A DNA stretch of 64,000 nt from Zygaena filipendulae. Lineage: Eukaryota > Arthropoda > Insecta > Lepidoptera > Zygaenidae. This document shows, in pieces, positions 12,016 through 22,652 of the stretch; position 1 is the first letter of the stretch; each line of letters opens with the position of its first letter. The notes beneath the pieces were generated by a model that saw nothing but the letters and a program-made list of their open reading frames with translations, did not search any database and was not told the DNA's origin. The DNA lies in NCBI GenBank assembly GCA_907165275.2, contig OU015655.1, positions 198,501-262,500 of the forward strand. Direction: 5' to 3'. Made by a program: the position numbers and the translations under genes.

Positions 12016-12360
12016 GAGAAGTGAAGCGTGCGAGGGAGATTCGGGGTCGACTCCATGGAAGTATTATCCCAGGGTGAGACGACGCGCTCTATCCGTTCGT
12101 TGCTGATATGAAATGAAGATCGGCTTTCGACCTCTCGGCACTAAGTCCCTGTATAACATTTTTCAAGGCAACGCTATTACTAAAAAACTTTCGACCGAAT
12201 TAAATTATCTCCCTTACTGCAATTCTAATCCTTTCTATACCTACTATAAGCATGCTGTGTTTACCTGCAAAGGATTGTACAATTAGCCTTAAGTTATTGT
12301 CTTAGAGTTTAATATTTCTATTATTGTATGATCGTTGGTAATCCAAATAAAGAAAATATA
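12016..12360. other. noncoding spacer
   Basis: Nothing recognised between the subfamily B Helitron and the fold-back element. Ends in the TA that forms the left target site of the next element. Confidence 0.4.
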
Positions 12361-12728
12361 AAACCGACTTCCAAAAACACAAAACTAAAAACCTAAAAAT
12401 AAAAAAGCTAAAAATAACAAAATACCGATTTAATCCAAAAGACAGAAACACACGTAATATTATTATTGGTTTGTGCTACCGCTGATCGGTTTGAATTCGG
12501 TGACAAGCCCGCTGGTGTCTGCCCACTTGGGTTGTTCTACTCACGAAGAGCTGGTGGCGGGAGTCGACTTAGCCCATCTTCCCTCTCTATATTTGACTTG
12601 TCACCGACTTCATAGCGATCAGTGGTAGCACAAACCAATAATAATATTACGTGTGTTTTGGTCTTTTGGATCAAATCGGTATTTTGTTATTTTTAGCTTT
12701 TTAGTTTTGTGTTTTTGGAAGTCGGTTT
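12361..12728. mobile_element. 368-bp fold-back MITE with TA target site
   Basis: The termini are AAACCGACTTCC and GGAAGTCGGTTT, flanked by TA at 12359-12360 and 12729-12730. The arms extend inward more than 120 bp and include the matching blocks ACACGTAATATTATTATTGG and CCAATAATAATATTACGTGT. The TA duplication and long arms fit a Tc1/mariner-type non-autonomous element, which is an inference from structure alone. The unpaired middle holds about 100 bases. Confidence 0.85.
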
Positions 12729-12884
12729 TAATTTTTTTTGTAAAAATTTTGTTTATTTCTCGCTTTTAAGTGACTTAGTTCATAATTTCTCTAAGTTACA
12801 ATAGCCTAATGTCAACTGCTCCTTTTACAAAATATTGCTTTTCCCGACGCAGGGACGTTAATTGTTGAGAAGTTCTCCTAGTAC
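12729..12884. other. noncoding spacer
   Basis: AT-rich link between the fold-back element and the tandem repeat. Nothing recognised. Confidence 0.4.
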
Positions 12885-13590
12885 ATCACCATCAGTTCCA
12901 CTTCACCATATACATTATGATTTATGACGGGCATAAATTGTTTAGAAACCATATTAAAGTTAACGATTCGGAACCCGTGAAATACCCATTATTGAGTAGT
13001 TCCGATGACCATCTGTGGTCTTCATCATCAGTTCCACTTCTTCAAATTTTGCTTTCCGAAAGCAAAGAAACGATTTACTATAAAAAATATAAAAATCGCT
13101 ATAGGTGTACCTATAATTTTTGAAGAGTTCCCTCGATTACTCCAAGATCCCATCATCAGATCTCGACTTGGTGATAATGGAATCAATTTAGGAGTATCCC
13201 CCTACAAACAAAAAAACAATTTTCGAAATCGTTTCAATCAGAACCCGTGAAATACGTATAATTTTGAGTTGTTCCGATGACCACCTGTGGTCTTCATCGT
13301 CAGTTCCACTTCTTCAAATTTTGCTTTCCGAAAGCAAATGAACGATTTACTATCAAAAATACCCAAATCGCTATAGGTGTGCCTATAATTTTTGAAGAGT
13401 ATCCTCGATTTCTCCAAGATCCCATCATCAGATCCCGACTTGGTAGCAATGGGACTCCCAAGTAAACCCTTTCAAACAAAAAAAGAATTTTTCAAATCGG
13501 TCCAACCGTCTTCGAGTAATCGGTGAACATACATAAAAAAAAACATACATACAATAGAACATAGAACCTCCTCCTTTTTGGAAGTCGGTT
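12885..13590. repeat. tandem repeat, ~272-bp period, two main units
   Basis: The block beginning GTTCCACTTCTTCAAATTTT occurs at 13031 and again at 13303, exactly 272 bases apart, and the units match along most of their length. A diverged partial unit starts near 12885. The right end finishes CTTTTTGGAAGTCGGTT, the same terminus as the adjacent fold-back element and the fragment at 29163. Both units keep similar 60-codon frames (shared IAIGVPIIFEE), but these look like a by-product of repetition. Confidence 0.8.
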
Positions 13591-13642
13591 AAAAATAAAA
13601 TAAATACAGGTTGAGGGCTTGAGGCTGTAAAAACATGGTGAC

Positions 13643-13849
13643 CGTACTAATATTATAAATCTGAAATTGTGGATGTTTGGATGTTTGAATGTTTGTTAAT
13701 CAATCACTCAAAAACGGCTGAACGGACTTGGATGAAGTTTGGCATGCACGTTGTCAGGGGTACAGAGAAGGACAAAGGGTACTTTTCATCCCGGAATTCC
13801 CGTGGGAACTCCGAAATTACCGCGGGTGAAACCGCGGGGCACAGCTAGT
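13643..13849 (+). mobile_element. Helitron-like copy, full length
   Basis: Runs from CGTACTAATATTATAAATC through CTCAAAAACGGCTGAACGGA and GTTGTCAGGGGTACAGAG to the 3' hairpin CCGCGGGTGAAACCGCGG and GCTAGT at 13844-13849. Well preserved. Confidence 0.9.
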
Positions 13850-13968
13850 ATGTAGGTAATAAAATTAGAATCGGTTAAATAGATTTTGTATTGTGATAAA
13901 CCTATAACATTGTAGGTACGTACCTAATTACTTATGTATAATAGTGGCGCTTGAAATATTTATATAAA

Positions 13969-14140
13969 ATTAGCTGCATAGCCAGCGGTTTCACCCTCGT
14001 AAGTTTCGGATTTTTCACGGATATTTCAGGTTAAAAAGTAGGTACCATTAGTCCTTTTCTGTACCCCACACGTCATTTAGAACGGACAAAATCAATTTAA
14101 GGGTTATGCAAAATTCATCACAATCGGTTGATTATATGAA
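13969..14140 (-). mobile_element. degenerate Helitron-like copy
   Basis: Reads AGCTGCATAGCCAGCGGTTTC, then TTCGGATTTTTCACGG, CTTTTCTGTACCCC and CACAATCGGTTGA, a decayed minus-strand copy. Confidence 0.6.
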
Positions 14141-14214
14141 AACTTTTGATTGCCATTCTCTTATCATCCGCACTAAAGTTACTCTGTTTGTTACCTTTTT
14201 ACCCCTGAACTAGG

Positions 14215-14355
14215 TACTAAAGCATAAAATTTCATCTTGAAATTTTGCATACACGTTGTCAGGAAAAGATTATTGAAAGAACATAGGATACTTTTTATCC
14301 TGAAATTCCTGCTTGAATTAAGAAATTAACGCGGATAAAAACGTAGAGCACGGTT
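14215..14355 (+). mobile_element. degenerate Helitron-like copy
   Basis: Contains GAAATTTTGCATACACGTTG, CATAGGATACTTTTTATCC and AACGCGGATAAAAACG, then GGTTAGT in place of GCTAGT. It faces the decayed copy just before it. Confidence 0.6.
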
Positions 14356-14629
14356 AGTTTATAAGTGGGAGTTTAGCATGATGTGCGTACAAACAGAAAT
14401 TCTAAACATCAGATTGTATATTAATTCTATAAGGTGATTTTCTTTGAAATATTTTCAATTAAATATACTGTTCACCCAAATAAGTTATATTATTAAGAAT
14501 TGAAGTTAAATATAGTATACTCGTATGTGTAATTATTATTGGTAATACATATAGCTTTTCGTTTGAACGCAAGTAACATAATAGTGGCTGCGAGTTTTTT
14601 GTTACAGAGCAAATGTGAGAGGGCTTACG
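14356..14629. other. noncoding DNA
   Basis: AT-rich, nothing recognised. Confidence 0.4.
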
Positions 14630-14760
14630 AGACGGGTGGTGAGAGGATGGCGGGGGCGCGGGGAGCGCCCCCCACCCCGTGCCACAGCCTTCCCGCCCGC
14701 GCTCAGTCACCTCGGTCTCAGGTTTGCGCGCAGCATCCCGGCCCGTCGGCGAGCGTTTGA
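14630..14760. other. GC-rich island
   Basis: About 130 bases of GC-rich, CpG-bearing DNA (GGGGGCGCGGGGAGCGCC and CCCGCCCGCGC words) in an AT-rich setting. Frames on both strands stay open here (14459-14710 minus, 14539-14760 and 14615-14806 plus) because stops are rare in GC-rich sequence. It could be an unmethylated regulatory island or an untranslated first exon; no splice model was found. Confidence 0.45.
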
Positions 14761-16123
14761 CGAGATATTCTCATCTAATTGCATTAATTCCGACGCGTTA
14801 ATGTAGTGGTCATGACTGGCACTCGTACGCTCCAGTCTAAATAGAAAAAATGGTGACGCAAAACTGTTGCTTTCGCTTTGAACTCGGTATATTGCTGCGT
14901 CGAGCGGGGGAGCTCGCGGCGCAGCCTTTTCCAGTCGAGAAAGTTGACGTTAGTACGTTTTGTTTATAATATTTCTATATCTATTTAACGATCCTAAAAC
15001 ATATTTTTATTGTATTTTATCAATCTTTTATCCAACGACCTTAGTCAATCTTATACAACTAAAAATAATCGTGATGATTTGTTCATTTTTATCAAATTTG
15101 TAGATATCACTTATCGCGACGACGACTATAAAAAGCAATATTGAAAAACGACATTCCAAAGCCAATTATTTCAGGATTATAAACTGCGTTTAATTTACTA
15201 TTTTGTACATCGAAAATAATACGAGGCATGTTTTCATTCTGTCCTACTCTTAGACAGAGACGGTCTGCGGGTCGCATAATGCATCTCTTTCGTACTCAAT
15301 ATAGCTGCCTCCTTCATCGAATGAATACTTAGTAGGAAACGAAGCGATTTTAAGATGAACTTTGGTAATTTGCTACTCAATATAATAATTTCCGATCTAC
15401 TTAGACTTACACAGAAGCTGAAGTTTGATTATATTATCATAATCAATACCTTATTATCGTTTATCAGAAATGGTTCCGGTGCAAACATGTTCAAATTGTT
15501 ACGTTTGTCATTTTGTCATGGAACCCACCGAATTTAGAGACGGCGTTTTAACTTCAGCTTGAAGACAAAAGAAGAAAAAGAAAAGTTTAAAAAAGAGAAG
15601 AAACAAAAAAGGGGAGGGTGATTAAGTCCCCTAGAATATGATCGATCAACCCAAACTTTTTATTTCATTAAAAATTCAATTACGAAAATTGCGTGACCTT
15701 TACATAATATGAAAATAGAATAGTTTATACAGCCCCGTTCAAAACATCCCTAGTTTATCCTTTCACCCTGTAGGTATATGTTGACTCGGAACATAATACA
15801 CAACGTACCAGCTACATACCTACCAAGTTTTCTTGTAGCTTTAGCTTCAGTTTTCAAGCAAACCAACAAACAGACGTCCACATAGAGAACAGTTTTCTTA
15901 TGACACCTACAGCGTTATCTGAGTATAAAATATGATTTTCATCTCCAACGCTATGTATAGTGACAGAAACGATGAAGAAAGATGGCTTCCGGGCACTGGG
16001 CGATCGATACCTATAAACTATAAACATTCCATGTGACTGGCTCTCTACATCTAACATATCTGTGTACCAAATACAACATCCGTTGGAAATAAGTCGTGAC
16101 CATTCTCTCATACATTTGCATAT
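14761..16123. other. noncoding DNA
   Basis: A second GC-richer patch at about 14895-14930 contains GAGCGGGGGAGCTCGCGGCG. The rest is AT-rich with no supported gene. The 85-codon minus frame at 15854-16111 shows no domain. Confidence 0.4.
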
Positions 16124-16395
16124 GGCGACCCGATTGGCGCAATGGTCACCATGCCTGCCCGCTAATCAAGAGGTTCCAGGGTCGATTCCCGGTGGGGTTG
16201 GAGTTTGTGTGGTGAACACAGGGTTCCATTTTCCAGTCTGAGTGTGGATATATATATCTATATTATAATATATATGTAATAATATGTGTAGTATATACCA
16301 CGTTTGCTTGGTTTCCACGACACAAGCTTATAGCTTAGTGTGGGATCAAGTAAATCTGTGTGAACTGTGAAGTGGATTGTTATTATTATCATTAT
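16124..16395 (+). mobile_element. full-length tRNA-derived SINE (family 2)
   Basis: Starts with a tRNA-like head: an A-box-like TTGGCGCAATGGTCA and a B-box-like GGGTCGATTCCC with normal spacing. A unique body follows, ending GTGTGAACTGTGAAGTGGATT, then a (TTA)n tail. A 3' fragment of the same family lies at 49021-49078. The family is assigned by structure only. Confidence 0.75.
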
Positions 16396-16509
16396 ATACC
16401 TACATCTATGGTAGGTGTATAAATATTATAAAGAGGAAAGATTTGACTCTAAAAACCACTCTTCGATTTTCAAAATTACTTATCATATGAAGCTACAGTA
16501 TTCCTGAGT

Positions 16510-16590
16510 AGTTTAAAGTACTTTTTATCCTGGAATTCGGAAGGGAACTCCAAAATAAGTGCGAGTGAAACCGCGGGTCGTAGCTAGTAA
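16510..16590 (+). mobile_element. Helitron-like 3' fragment
   Basis: Contains AGTACTTTTTATCCTGGAATTC and the 3' hairpin region GTGAAACCGCGGG followed by GCTAGT. The 5' half is missing. Confidence 0.75.
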
Positions 16591-17338
16591 TTATATTTAA
16601 GCGAAAGGTGACTGTTTAGTGACCCTTCGGTTTTTTATTTAGCATATTATTTATTTTAATTTTTTTTTGTTTTTTTTTTTTTTTTGAGTGAAAAACACTC
16701 AAAAATATGGGTGAAACTGCAGCGAACACCTGGTTATTGATATAGGATAGACGAACACGCCGTCAGGTTGGTACATACTCTATCGACAAATCTTCAGATA
16801 TAGTTTAGGTACCTACAGTACATATTACATACGACATCTAATTTTGATCGAAAATTTGTATTAAAATTCATGATATTACAGATGAGAGAGAAATCCTTTT
16901 TATATGGAAATTGTAATCCAGACGGCATCCAGTTGGATCTTCATATTACTCTTTTTATATTATTTTGTGTTCCGAAATCGTTATGACGTCATCCGTAAGA
17001 TAAAATAAAGGCTCTGCTATCTAGTTGTTCACTTGTTGAATTGTAGTTGAACAATATAATCAATATCTATATTCTATTTCTATATTTCTATATATATAAT
17101 AAAATTGTAACAGGTCGATGTCTGTACATGAGAGATAAATAAGAAAAAATAAATTTAGGCGACTCTATGAGTGATATAGAAGCCAAAAATACCGTTTTTA
17201 GAATTTTTGTCTGTCTGTCTGTATGTTTGTATTCGCGCTACGCAAAAACTGCTGCACCAAATTGAATGCGGTTTTCATGTTTTGATTTTTTCGAAAGTCC
17301 ATCTGGAACTCGAGATATAAAAAAAAATGCTGTCGTTT
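16591..17338. other. noncoding DNA with Helitron-like traces
   Basis: Includes a T-rich run near 16660-16685. A decayed Helitron-type segment near 17205-17330 has a CTGTCTGTCTGTATG run and a CAAATTGAATGCGGTTTTC block. No gene was recognised. Confidence 0.4.
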
Positions 17339-17632
17339 TACCTATAAATGTGAAAATGTGGATGTTTGTTACTCAATCACGAAAAAACGGCTGAACGGAA
17401 TTGGGTGAAATTTGGCATGCATGTTGTCTTTGACATGGAAAAGAATATAGGTTACCTTTTATCCCGGAATTCCCGCGGGATTTCCGAAATTAACGCGGGT
17501 GAAATAGAATTAATTATTATTGCATACTACACGTTGTCAGAGGTACAGAAAAGGACATAGGGTACTTTTCATCCCGGAATTCCCGCGGGATCTCCGACAT
17601 TAACGCGGGTGAAACCGCGGGGCACAGCTAGT
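17339..17632 (+). mobile_element. Helitron-like copy with its 3' half duplicated
   Basis: The first unit runs from CTATAAATGTGAAAATGTGG to CGCGGGTGAAATAG, where the usual end is cut off. After about 25 bases a second 3' half begins at CACGTTGTCAGAGGTACAG and ends correctly with AAACCGCGGGGCACAGCTAGT. The shared block CATCCCGGAATTCCCGCGGG-like occurs in both halves. Confidence 0.8.
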
Positions 17633-18223
17633 TTATTATAACCCAGTTTGTTTGTTTGTTGGGCTGGTTGAACGCCGAACGGGCTTATCGCAGGAACCCC
17701 TGTTTCGGATTAAAAAAATATCTATGTTTGTGTTATAGACTGGATTAAGCATAGAGAGGAACCTATAAGTAACTACTAGACATGTTATTATTGTTATTAT
17801 TCATTGATTAAAATAAATCTAAATTTTTTTGTTTTAATTAAAATGATATATCTATTACTACCCGCTCAGACTAAAAAGTGACACCCTGCGTTCATCTCAC
17901 AAAGTCCACTCGCACTGAGAATCGGATCCGGATCCTGTTGATTGGGGCCATGGTGACCTCCTACTCGCATATTAGCAGGTACAGATAGCTATAGTAGTAT
18001 AGATTTACACAATGAAGTTTTAAAGTTTCACAATCTGCAAGTAAGTAATAATATGAAGGGTGCTATGTAGTTCTATACATCACCGAGCAAAGGTGTTTTT
18101 TTTATTCTTTTTCATGTTTTTCGCCCACCGCACGTGTACGGTTCGGAATTTTCAACATTTTAACTCCAAGCACATTTGTGTGATAGGTATAAAATGAAAT
18201 AACACGAAGCGTTCGCTTGTAGT
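17633..18223. other. noncoding DNA
   Basis: Nothing recognised apart from a CGGATCCGGATCC patch near 17925. Confidence 0.4.
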
Positions 18224-18605
18224 TTGTTTGTACGTCGCTGGCATTCAGCTAGTTCTCGCGGAGGCGGTGCACGGGGGCGGGGGCGAGGGGAGGCGCTGTT
18301 GGTAAAGACTTCATACTGTACAGTAGGGATGTTGCGGAGGTTGTTTGTCGGAATCGGAGTCGGAGTTTTTAATTCGGTTTGTCGGAACCGGAATCGGAGT
18401 TGGAGCCCGAGCTGGTGGCAGAAGAGAGGCATGTTAGTCATCATCCGTATTGCGTAACGACAGTTAAAGTAGTAATGACGACAGAAGGCACGTGGGGAGG
18501 GGGATCAATCTCCGATTTAATCGTGTCGAAATCGAAGTTGGAACCGGAGGTGTACCTAATATCAATCGCAAGTTCCGACATATCCGAGTCGGAGTCGAAG
18601 CTACA
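18224..18605. repeat. GC-rich patch and decayed GGAGTC-type hexamer repeat
   Basis: The first part (about 18250-18300) is a GC-rich island. From about 18345 to 18415 and again from 18525 to 18605 the sequence is built of variants of CGGAATCGGAGT and GAGTCGGAGTCG. Translated, the second block gives Ser-Glu alternation (SESESK-like), as expected for a hexamer repeat. The open frames at 18160-18711 come from this repeat and are not called genes. Confidence 0.6.
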
Positions 18606-18779
18606 CATCCTTACCGCACAGCTGGAGTCCGTGTCAAAAGGTTTTAAAAATATATTTCATTCCACTACTTTAGTAATACAAAAATATCAAGTCATACAGG
18701 TGCACTGTTAAAATGTATTCACTCTGGTGTCGTAGTTGGATGTAGTGTTTCTTTTTTCTTCTTTACCTACTTTTTTACA

Positions 18780-19134
18780 GCGATGATAGCTCAGTGGTTG
18801 GTGCGTTCGGATCAAACGCCGCAAGGCGTAGGTTCGAACCCTAACAAACAGCTTGAGCTGTCGGTGAAGGAAAACATCGTGAGGAAACCATAGCATGGTG
18901 GTAGGGCGCTCTCTAGCTGACTAGCTACCACCTTCAAGTTGCAAATCTGTCGCCAAGCACCTAACGGCGTGTTCCGGCAGCCCCGCTTGAAAGCCAGTTC
19001 CCATCCCCATTAGAATGGGGATGGGAACTTGCACCTGCATGCCTTCTGGTGTTGCAGATGTCCATGGGCGGCGGTAATCACTTACCATCAGGTGTACTAC
19101 TTGCCCGTTTGCCCCCTATGACATAAAAAAAAAA
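18780..19134 (+). mobile_element. full-length tRNA-derived SINE (family 1)
   Basis: About 355 bp. The head has an A-box-like GATAGCTCAGTGGTTG and a B-box-like AGGTTCGAACCC. The body contains ACATCGTGAGGAAACCATAG, a CCATCCCCATT / AATGGGGATGGG inverted repeat and GGGCGGCGGTAATCACTTACC. The tail is ATGACATAAAAAAAAAA. A second full copy lies inverted at 51180-51536 with fragments at 346-410 and 5821-5951. Such elements rely on a LINE for reverse transcription (family knowledge). Confidence 0.9.
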
Positions 19135-19258
19135 CTTTTATTGAGACATGATGTTTTATTGTATTATAATTATGAATTGTTTATATTATTATTGTGACGA
19201 TTGAAAATGATCATATGCTAGATTTTAATCAATAAAGATATATTTGACTTTGACTTTA
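19135..19258 (+). mobile_element. LINE 3' terminal fragment
   Basis: Ends AATCAATAAAGATATATTTG followed by TTGACTTTGACTTT repeats, typical of the 3' tail of insect non-LTR retrotransposons. No coding part is present. It lies directly after the SINE tail. Confidence 0.5.
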
Positions 19259-20098
19259 TATACGTATATACCTAGTTGTGGTCACAGAACAGAAAATAAC
19301 AGATAGAAGGAACATCAACTAGTATGGAAACAGATGAAAACCAATGTCGCCGGGTTATTTTCCAAACAAAAGTATTCATCACGCACAAAAACATTTACTA
19401 ACTTAAAGAAACGTATGGTTATGTTTTACTTAGTCGTTGTTTTCAAAATTCACAGTTTTGGGAACATTGTGGTAAATATACTTGGGTTGGCAGCAAAAGA
19501 AGTTTTGGGCAAGTTAGAGCATTTGTACTAACTTTCTTTGCAACGGTGGCGCGCCTGCCCCGCCGTCATGTCCACTCCAGTTACTTATTTGATCTGTGGT
19601 CGTGTTCATAATTAGCCGTTTTACATAAAACATACCCAGTGCTAGTGTAAACTGTAAAGGTCTACCCTAACGTCGAGGCGCCGTGTAGGCCCAGTACTGA
19701 TTAGTGGAAATCTTTTTCAATTTAATCTAATAAATTATTCATCACGATACAACCCAGTAGTGACCCTTTTCTGTTTCCGTGCGAACTGCCAACAATATGT
19801 TTATTCCAACGAACCTTTCGAACTGCTTGGTTTTAAAACTATTTGGAGATTTTCTTTTCCTAATTGTTAGATTGACTGAAGTGATCTAATGGTTTGGACA
19901 TAAATATTCCGAGTGGTTAGAATAACTAGTCGCCGATCTTAAATGTTACAGATCACTATTCCTTCCGGGAACTCCATAAAAGTCCGTTCTTAACTGATGT
20001 GACTATCTACAATCTACATGCCAAAGATCAGCTTCACGAGTCTAGTAGTTTTTAAGATTTAGTGTTTAGTTAGTGACATTTCACTTTTTTATTTACAA
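19259..20098. other. noncoding DNA
   Basis: No supported gene; the 65-codon frame at 19334-19531 has no domain. Confidence 0.4.
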
Positions 20099-20268
20099 CT
20101 AGCTGTTCCTACGGTTTCACCCGCGGTAATTTTGGAGTTCCTGCGGGAATTCCAGAATAAAAAGTACCCTTCGTCCTTCCCTGTACTCCAATAAACGTGC
20201 GTGAAAGCGTGACAATAAAACAAACAAATAAACAAACTCATTTTTGCATTTATAATTTATAAGGATAT
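20099..20268 (-). mobile_element. Helitron-like copy
   Basis: Minus-strand 3' end ACTAGCTGTTCC, then GGTTTCACCCGCGGTAATTTTGG and GTACCCTTCGTCCTTCCC, ending in the 5' region ATTTATAATTTATAAGGAT after a run of AAACAAACAAAT words. The middle is shortened. Confidence 0.8.
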
Positions 20269-22080
20269 AGACTGTTGATGAAATTGTTATTCATCATCAT
20301 ACTATAGCTGTCCATCATGTGGGGCTCTGATCACATCACGTCACATAAATCGAGTTACATATTGCAGTGATAAAAAAACAAACGACTCAATAGTGTCGCA
20401 TACACAAGCTCGGAAGCAACATATCGTAATAAAGTATCTTTTCCGTTGCAGTGTCACGTATTATATGAGCTTAGTGGCCTTAGCAGGAATATCTTTATGG
20501 CACTAGAGCGTGGTCGTGTCTGGGACATGCGTATCGATATCGACACTTTTCGCTCGGGTGACGCGCAGCGGTTCAGCTCGGTTTTATTTTCGTATCTTTG
20601 CTTGAGTGTAATGGATAAACTCAAATATATATTTCAGTATCAATATATATTTTATTATAGGCGACAATAAACAAATATTGATCGATTTCGGTTACATATT
20701 ATATTTTAAGAAGTTATCGTTTTAGACAACGACTAGGAAGTACCTGCATACAATGATATTGAAGATGCAACTCACATCCAGATAAGAACAGTACAACCAG
20801 TCATTGGAGCAATAAAAACGTGTTAAAAACAATAAACGTAATTTTAATTATAATCTTTATTATCGCTAGTAAAATAAATTTAAACTGTGGTACAGTCGTA
20901 AAAGACCTTTCTCAAATAAGGGTAGAACATATGAAGAAAATGTACTTATATATATTTTGATTTAAATAGAAAATTCCTTCTAGATTTGTATACTCGAGTC
21001 CATAGCGTCCTTTTTTTTTCCTGGAAGCCATGCATAAGTTAAGTAACTAGATATCAAATACGTTCATAAAGAGGTATTTAGGACTCTTTATATTCTTGAC
21101 ACTTCTTGACTATTCCACATCCCAATAGGGCATTAAAAAGCTTCGCTTCAACAAGACTTAACAGAACACTAATACAAGCAATAACAACCGAAATAGGTGA
21201 ACAACTGTTGTCCAAAATACCAATATTCTTTTAGTGAATTAAGGACGTTATAATTAATTACTAAACAAAACAATAGAAGTAACTTGCCAATCAAACAATC
21301 CGCCGACTACGCTAACACGTTTCGATGCCACAAAACTAGCTCGCAAAACTTTATCGGAAGTAATATTGGAAGAAATGACATTGCAAACAAAGGGAATCGA
21401 AGTTTAGGGAGTAGCTCAAAATCTCTTAGGACTTAATGTTCGAACGGCGAGCGTCGAGTAAAGAATGGCGACAGTGGGCGAACACTTTAAGAATACGGTA
21501 TGGGTAAGCAGAAATTTTGTGTGTCGCTAAACCCACTGAGCGGTGGTGTGTTTGAGTCGAACAAACCTTTCGGTCAGCACCCGCGCCCCATATATCAAGT
21601 CGATGACGCTTTTCTCTGTGGAGTTCTCCACACTTTTTCACCTTATGTCCAGAAAAGACATCGTTGGGTCGTCCCGCCACTTGTTTCCAACGATTTTCAA
21701 TAGATATCATAATTCTCTTTCTTTTATTGCCGATGAGACTTTTTACTGTAATAGTCATTGTATTGAACGTAATGTTATGATTGTCAGTCACATATTCGCC
21801 TATAAGAGTATTTAAAATGGGGTTTAGTGATAGACCGGATGAGGTCCTCCTGAATTTTAAGAAATATTTGATAGCTACTTATTCAGTTAATGCAACATAT
21901 TTAAGCTGTTGTAAAGAGCCGCGGCGGTATGTAACTCTTTCCTTTTACTAACTTTTTACCTATATTGGAAATTTCTATATTTTTCTATTCCAGTTATATT
22001 CTATTCCATTTGACGTTATATATTTTAAAATCAAAATTGATTTTCTTTAAAAGATAAATTGTAACTTACAATAATCTAAA
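20269..22080. other. noncoding DNA
   Basis: Opposed frames of 90-121 codons at 21426-21815 show no domain or consistent splice signals. A pyrimidine-rich TTTTCCGTTGCAG near 20440 precedes an open frame to 20670 but that frame is unrecognised. Confidence 0.4.
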
Positions 22081-22296
22081 TCTTACTAATATTATAAATG
22101 TGAAAGTGTGGATGTTTGGATGTTGGGATGTTGGGATGTTTGTTACTCAATCACGCAAAAACAGCTGAAAGGACTTGGATAAAATTTGGCATGCACGTTG
22201 TCAGGGGTACAGAGAAGGATATAGGGTACTTTTTATCCCGGAATTCCCGCGGGAACTCTGAAATTACCACGGGTGAAACCGAGGGGCACAGCTAGT
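22081..22296 (+). mobile_element. Helitron-like copy, full length
   Basis: Starts TCTTACTAATATTATAAATG and carries a GGATGTTTGGATGTTGGGAT variant run and GCATGCACGTTGTCAGGGG. It ends with GGGTGAAACCGAGGGGCACA and GCTAGT at 22291-22296. Confidence 0.9.
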
Positions 22297-22375
22297 ATGT
22301 TTTTAAATTATAACCAACATTCAAGAGTAAGTCGCGGAACATTCAAGAGCTAGTTCACGCCAACGTGACTAGTTC

Positions 22376-22483
22376 GCTACTTGCTAAATAAATAAATAAA
22401 TAAATAAAATTGATGAACTCGGTACTTAAATAAAAAATCTTCGCTCGCTACTTAAATAAATAAATAAAATTGATGAACTCGGT
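22376..22483. repeat. duplicated block before a receptor exon
   Basis: An AAATAAAT run followed by ATTGATGAACTCGGT occurs twice (ending near 22421 and 22483), with a CGCTACTTAAATAAA-type link. The second copy ends 16 bases before the first base of the glutamate receptor exon at 22500. Confidence 0.8.
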
Positions 22484-22499
22484 CATCCCCTTGCTCCAG

Positions 22500-22652
22500 G
22501 TGCGATCTTCGATCAGAACACGGAGGAGGTCCAGAACGTGTTCAAGTACGCGATGACAATGCACAACCAGAACATAAGCAGCCGCCGCCTGGAGCTGCAG
22601 GCGTACGTCGATGTTATCAACACGGCTGATGCATTCAAGCTCTCTCGACTCA
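22500..22652 (+). CDS. kainate-type glutamate receptor, amino-terminal domain exon a
   Basis: Internal exon of 153 bp coding about 51 residues of the extracellular amino-terminal (LIVBP-like) domain of an ionotropic glutamate receptor. Visible family signatures are GAIFDQNTEEVQ, then FKYAMTMHN, then VDVINTADAFKLSRL, the start of a kainate-type receptor domain. The acceptor CTTGCTCCAG precedes base 22500 and the donor is GTGAGT at 22653. Both flanking introns are phase 1; the split last codon begins with A, fitting the isoleucine that normally follows SRL. The signal-peptide exon upstream was not found. These receptors are membrane cation channels gated by glutamate at synapses. Subtype cannot be set from this exon alone. 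Confidence 0.9.

Noticed and set aside
13005..13465. Two similar 60-80 codon frames (IAIGVPIIFEE)
   Set aside because: They are the two units of a 272-bp tandem repeat; similarity follows from duplication and not from coding constraint.
18160..18711. Ser/Glu-rich and Arg/Gly-rich frames
   Set aside because: Created by hexamer repeats and a GC-rich patch.
18780..18852. tRNA gene on the plus strand
   Set aside because: It continues into the repeated SINE body with an A-rich tail and recurs inverted at 51.5 kb.
21426..21815. Overlapping 67-121 codon frames on both strands
   Set aside because: Opposed frames with no domain; neither is more gene-like than the other.
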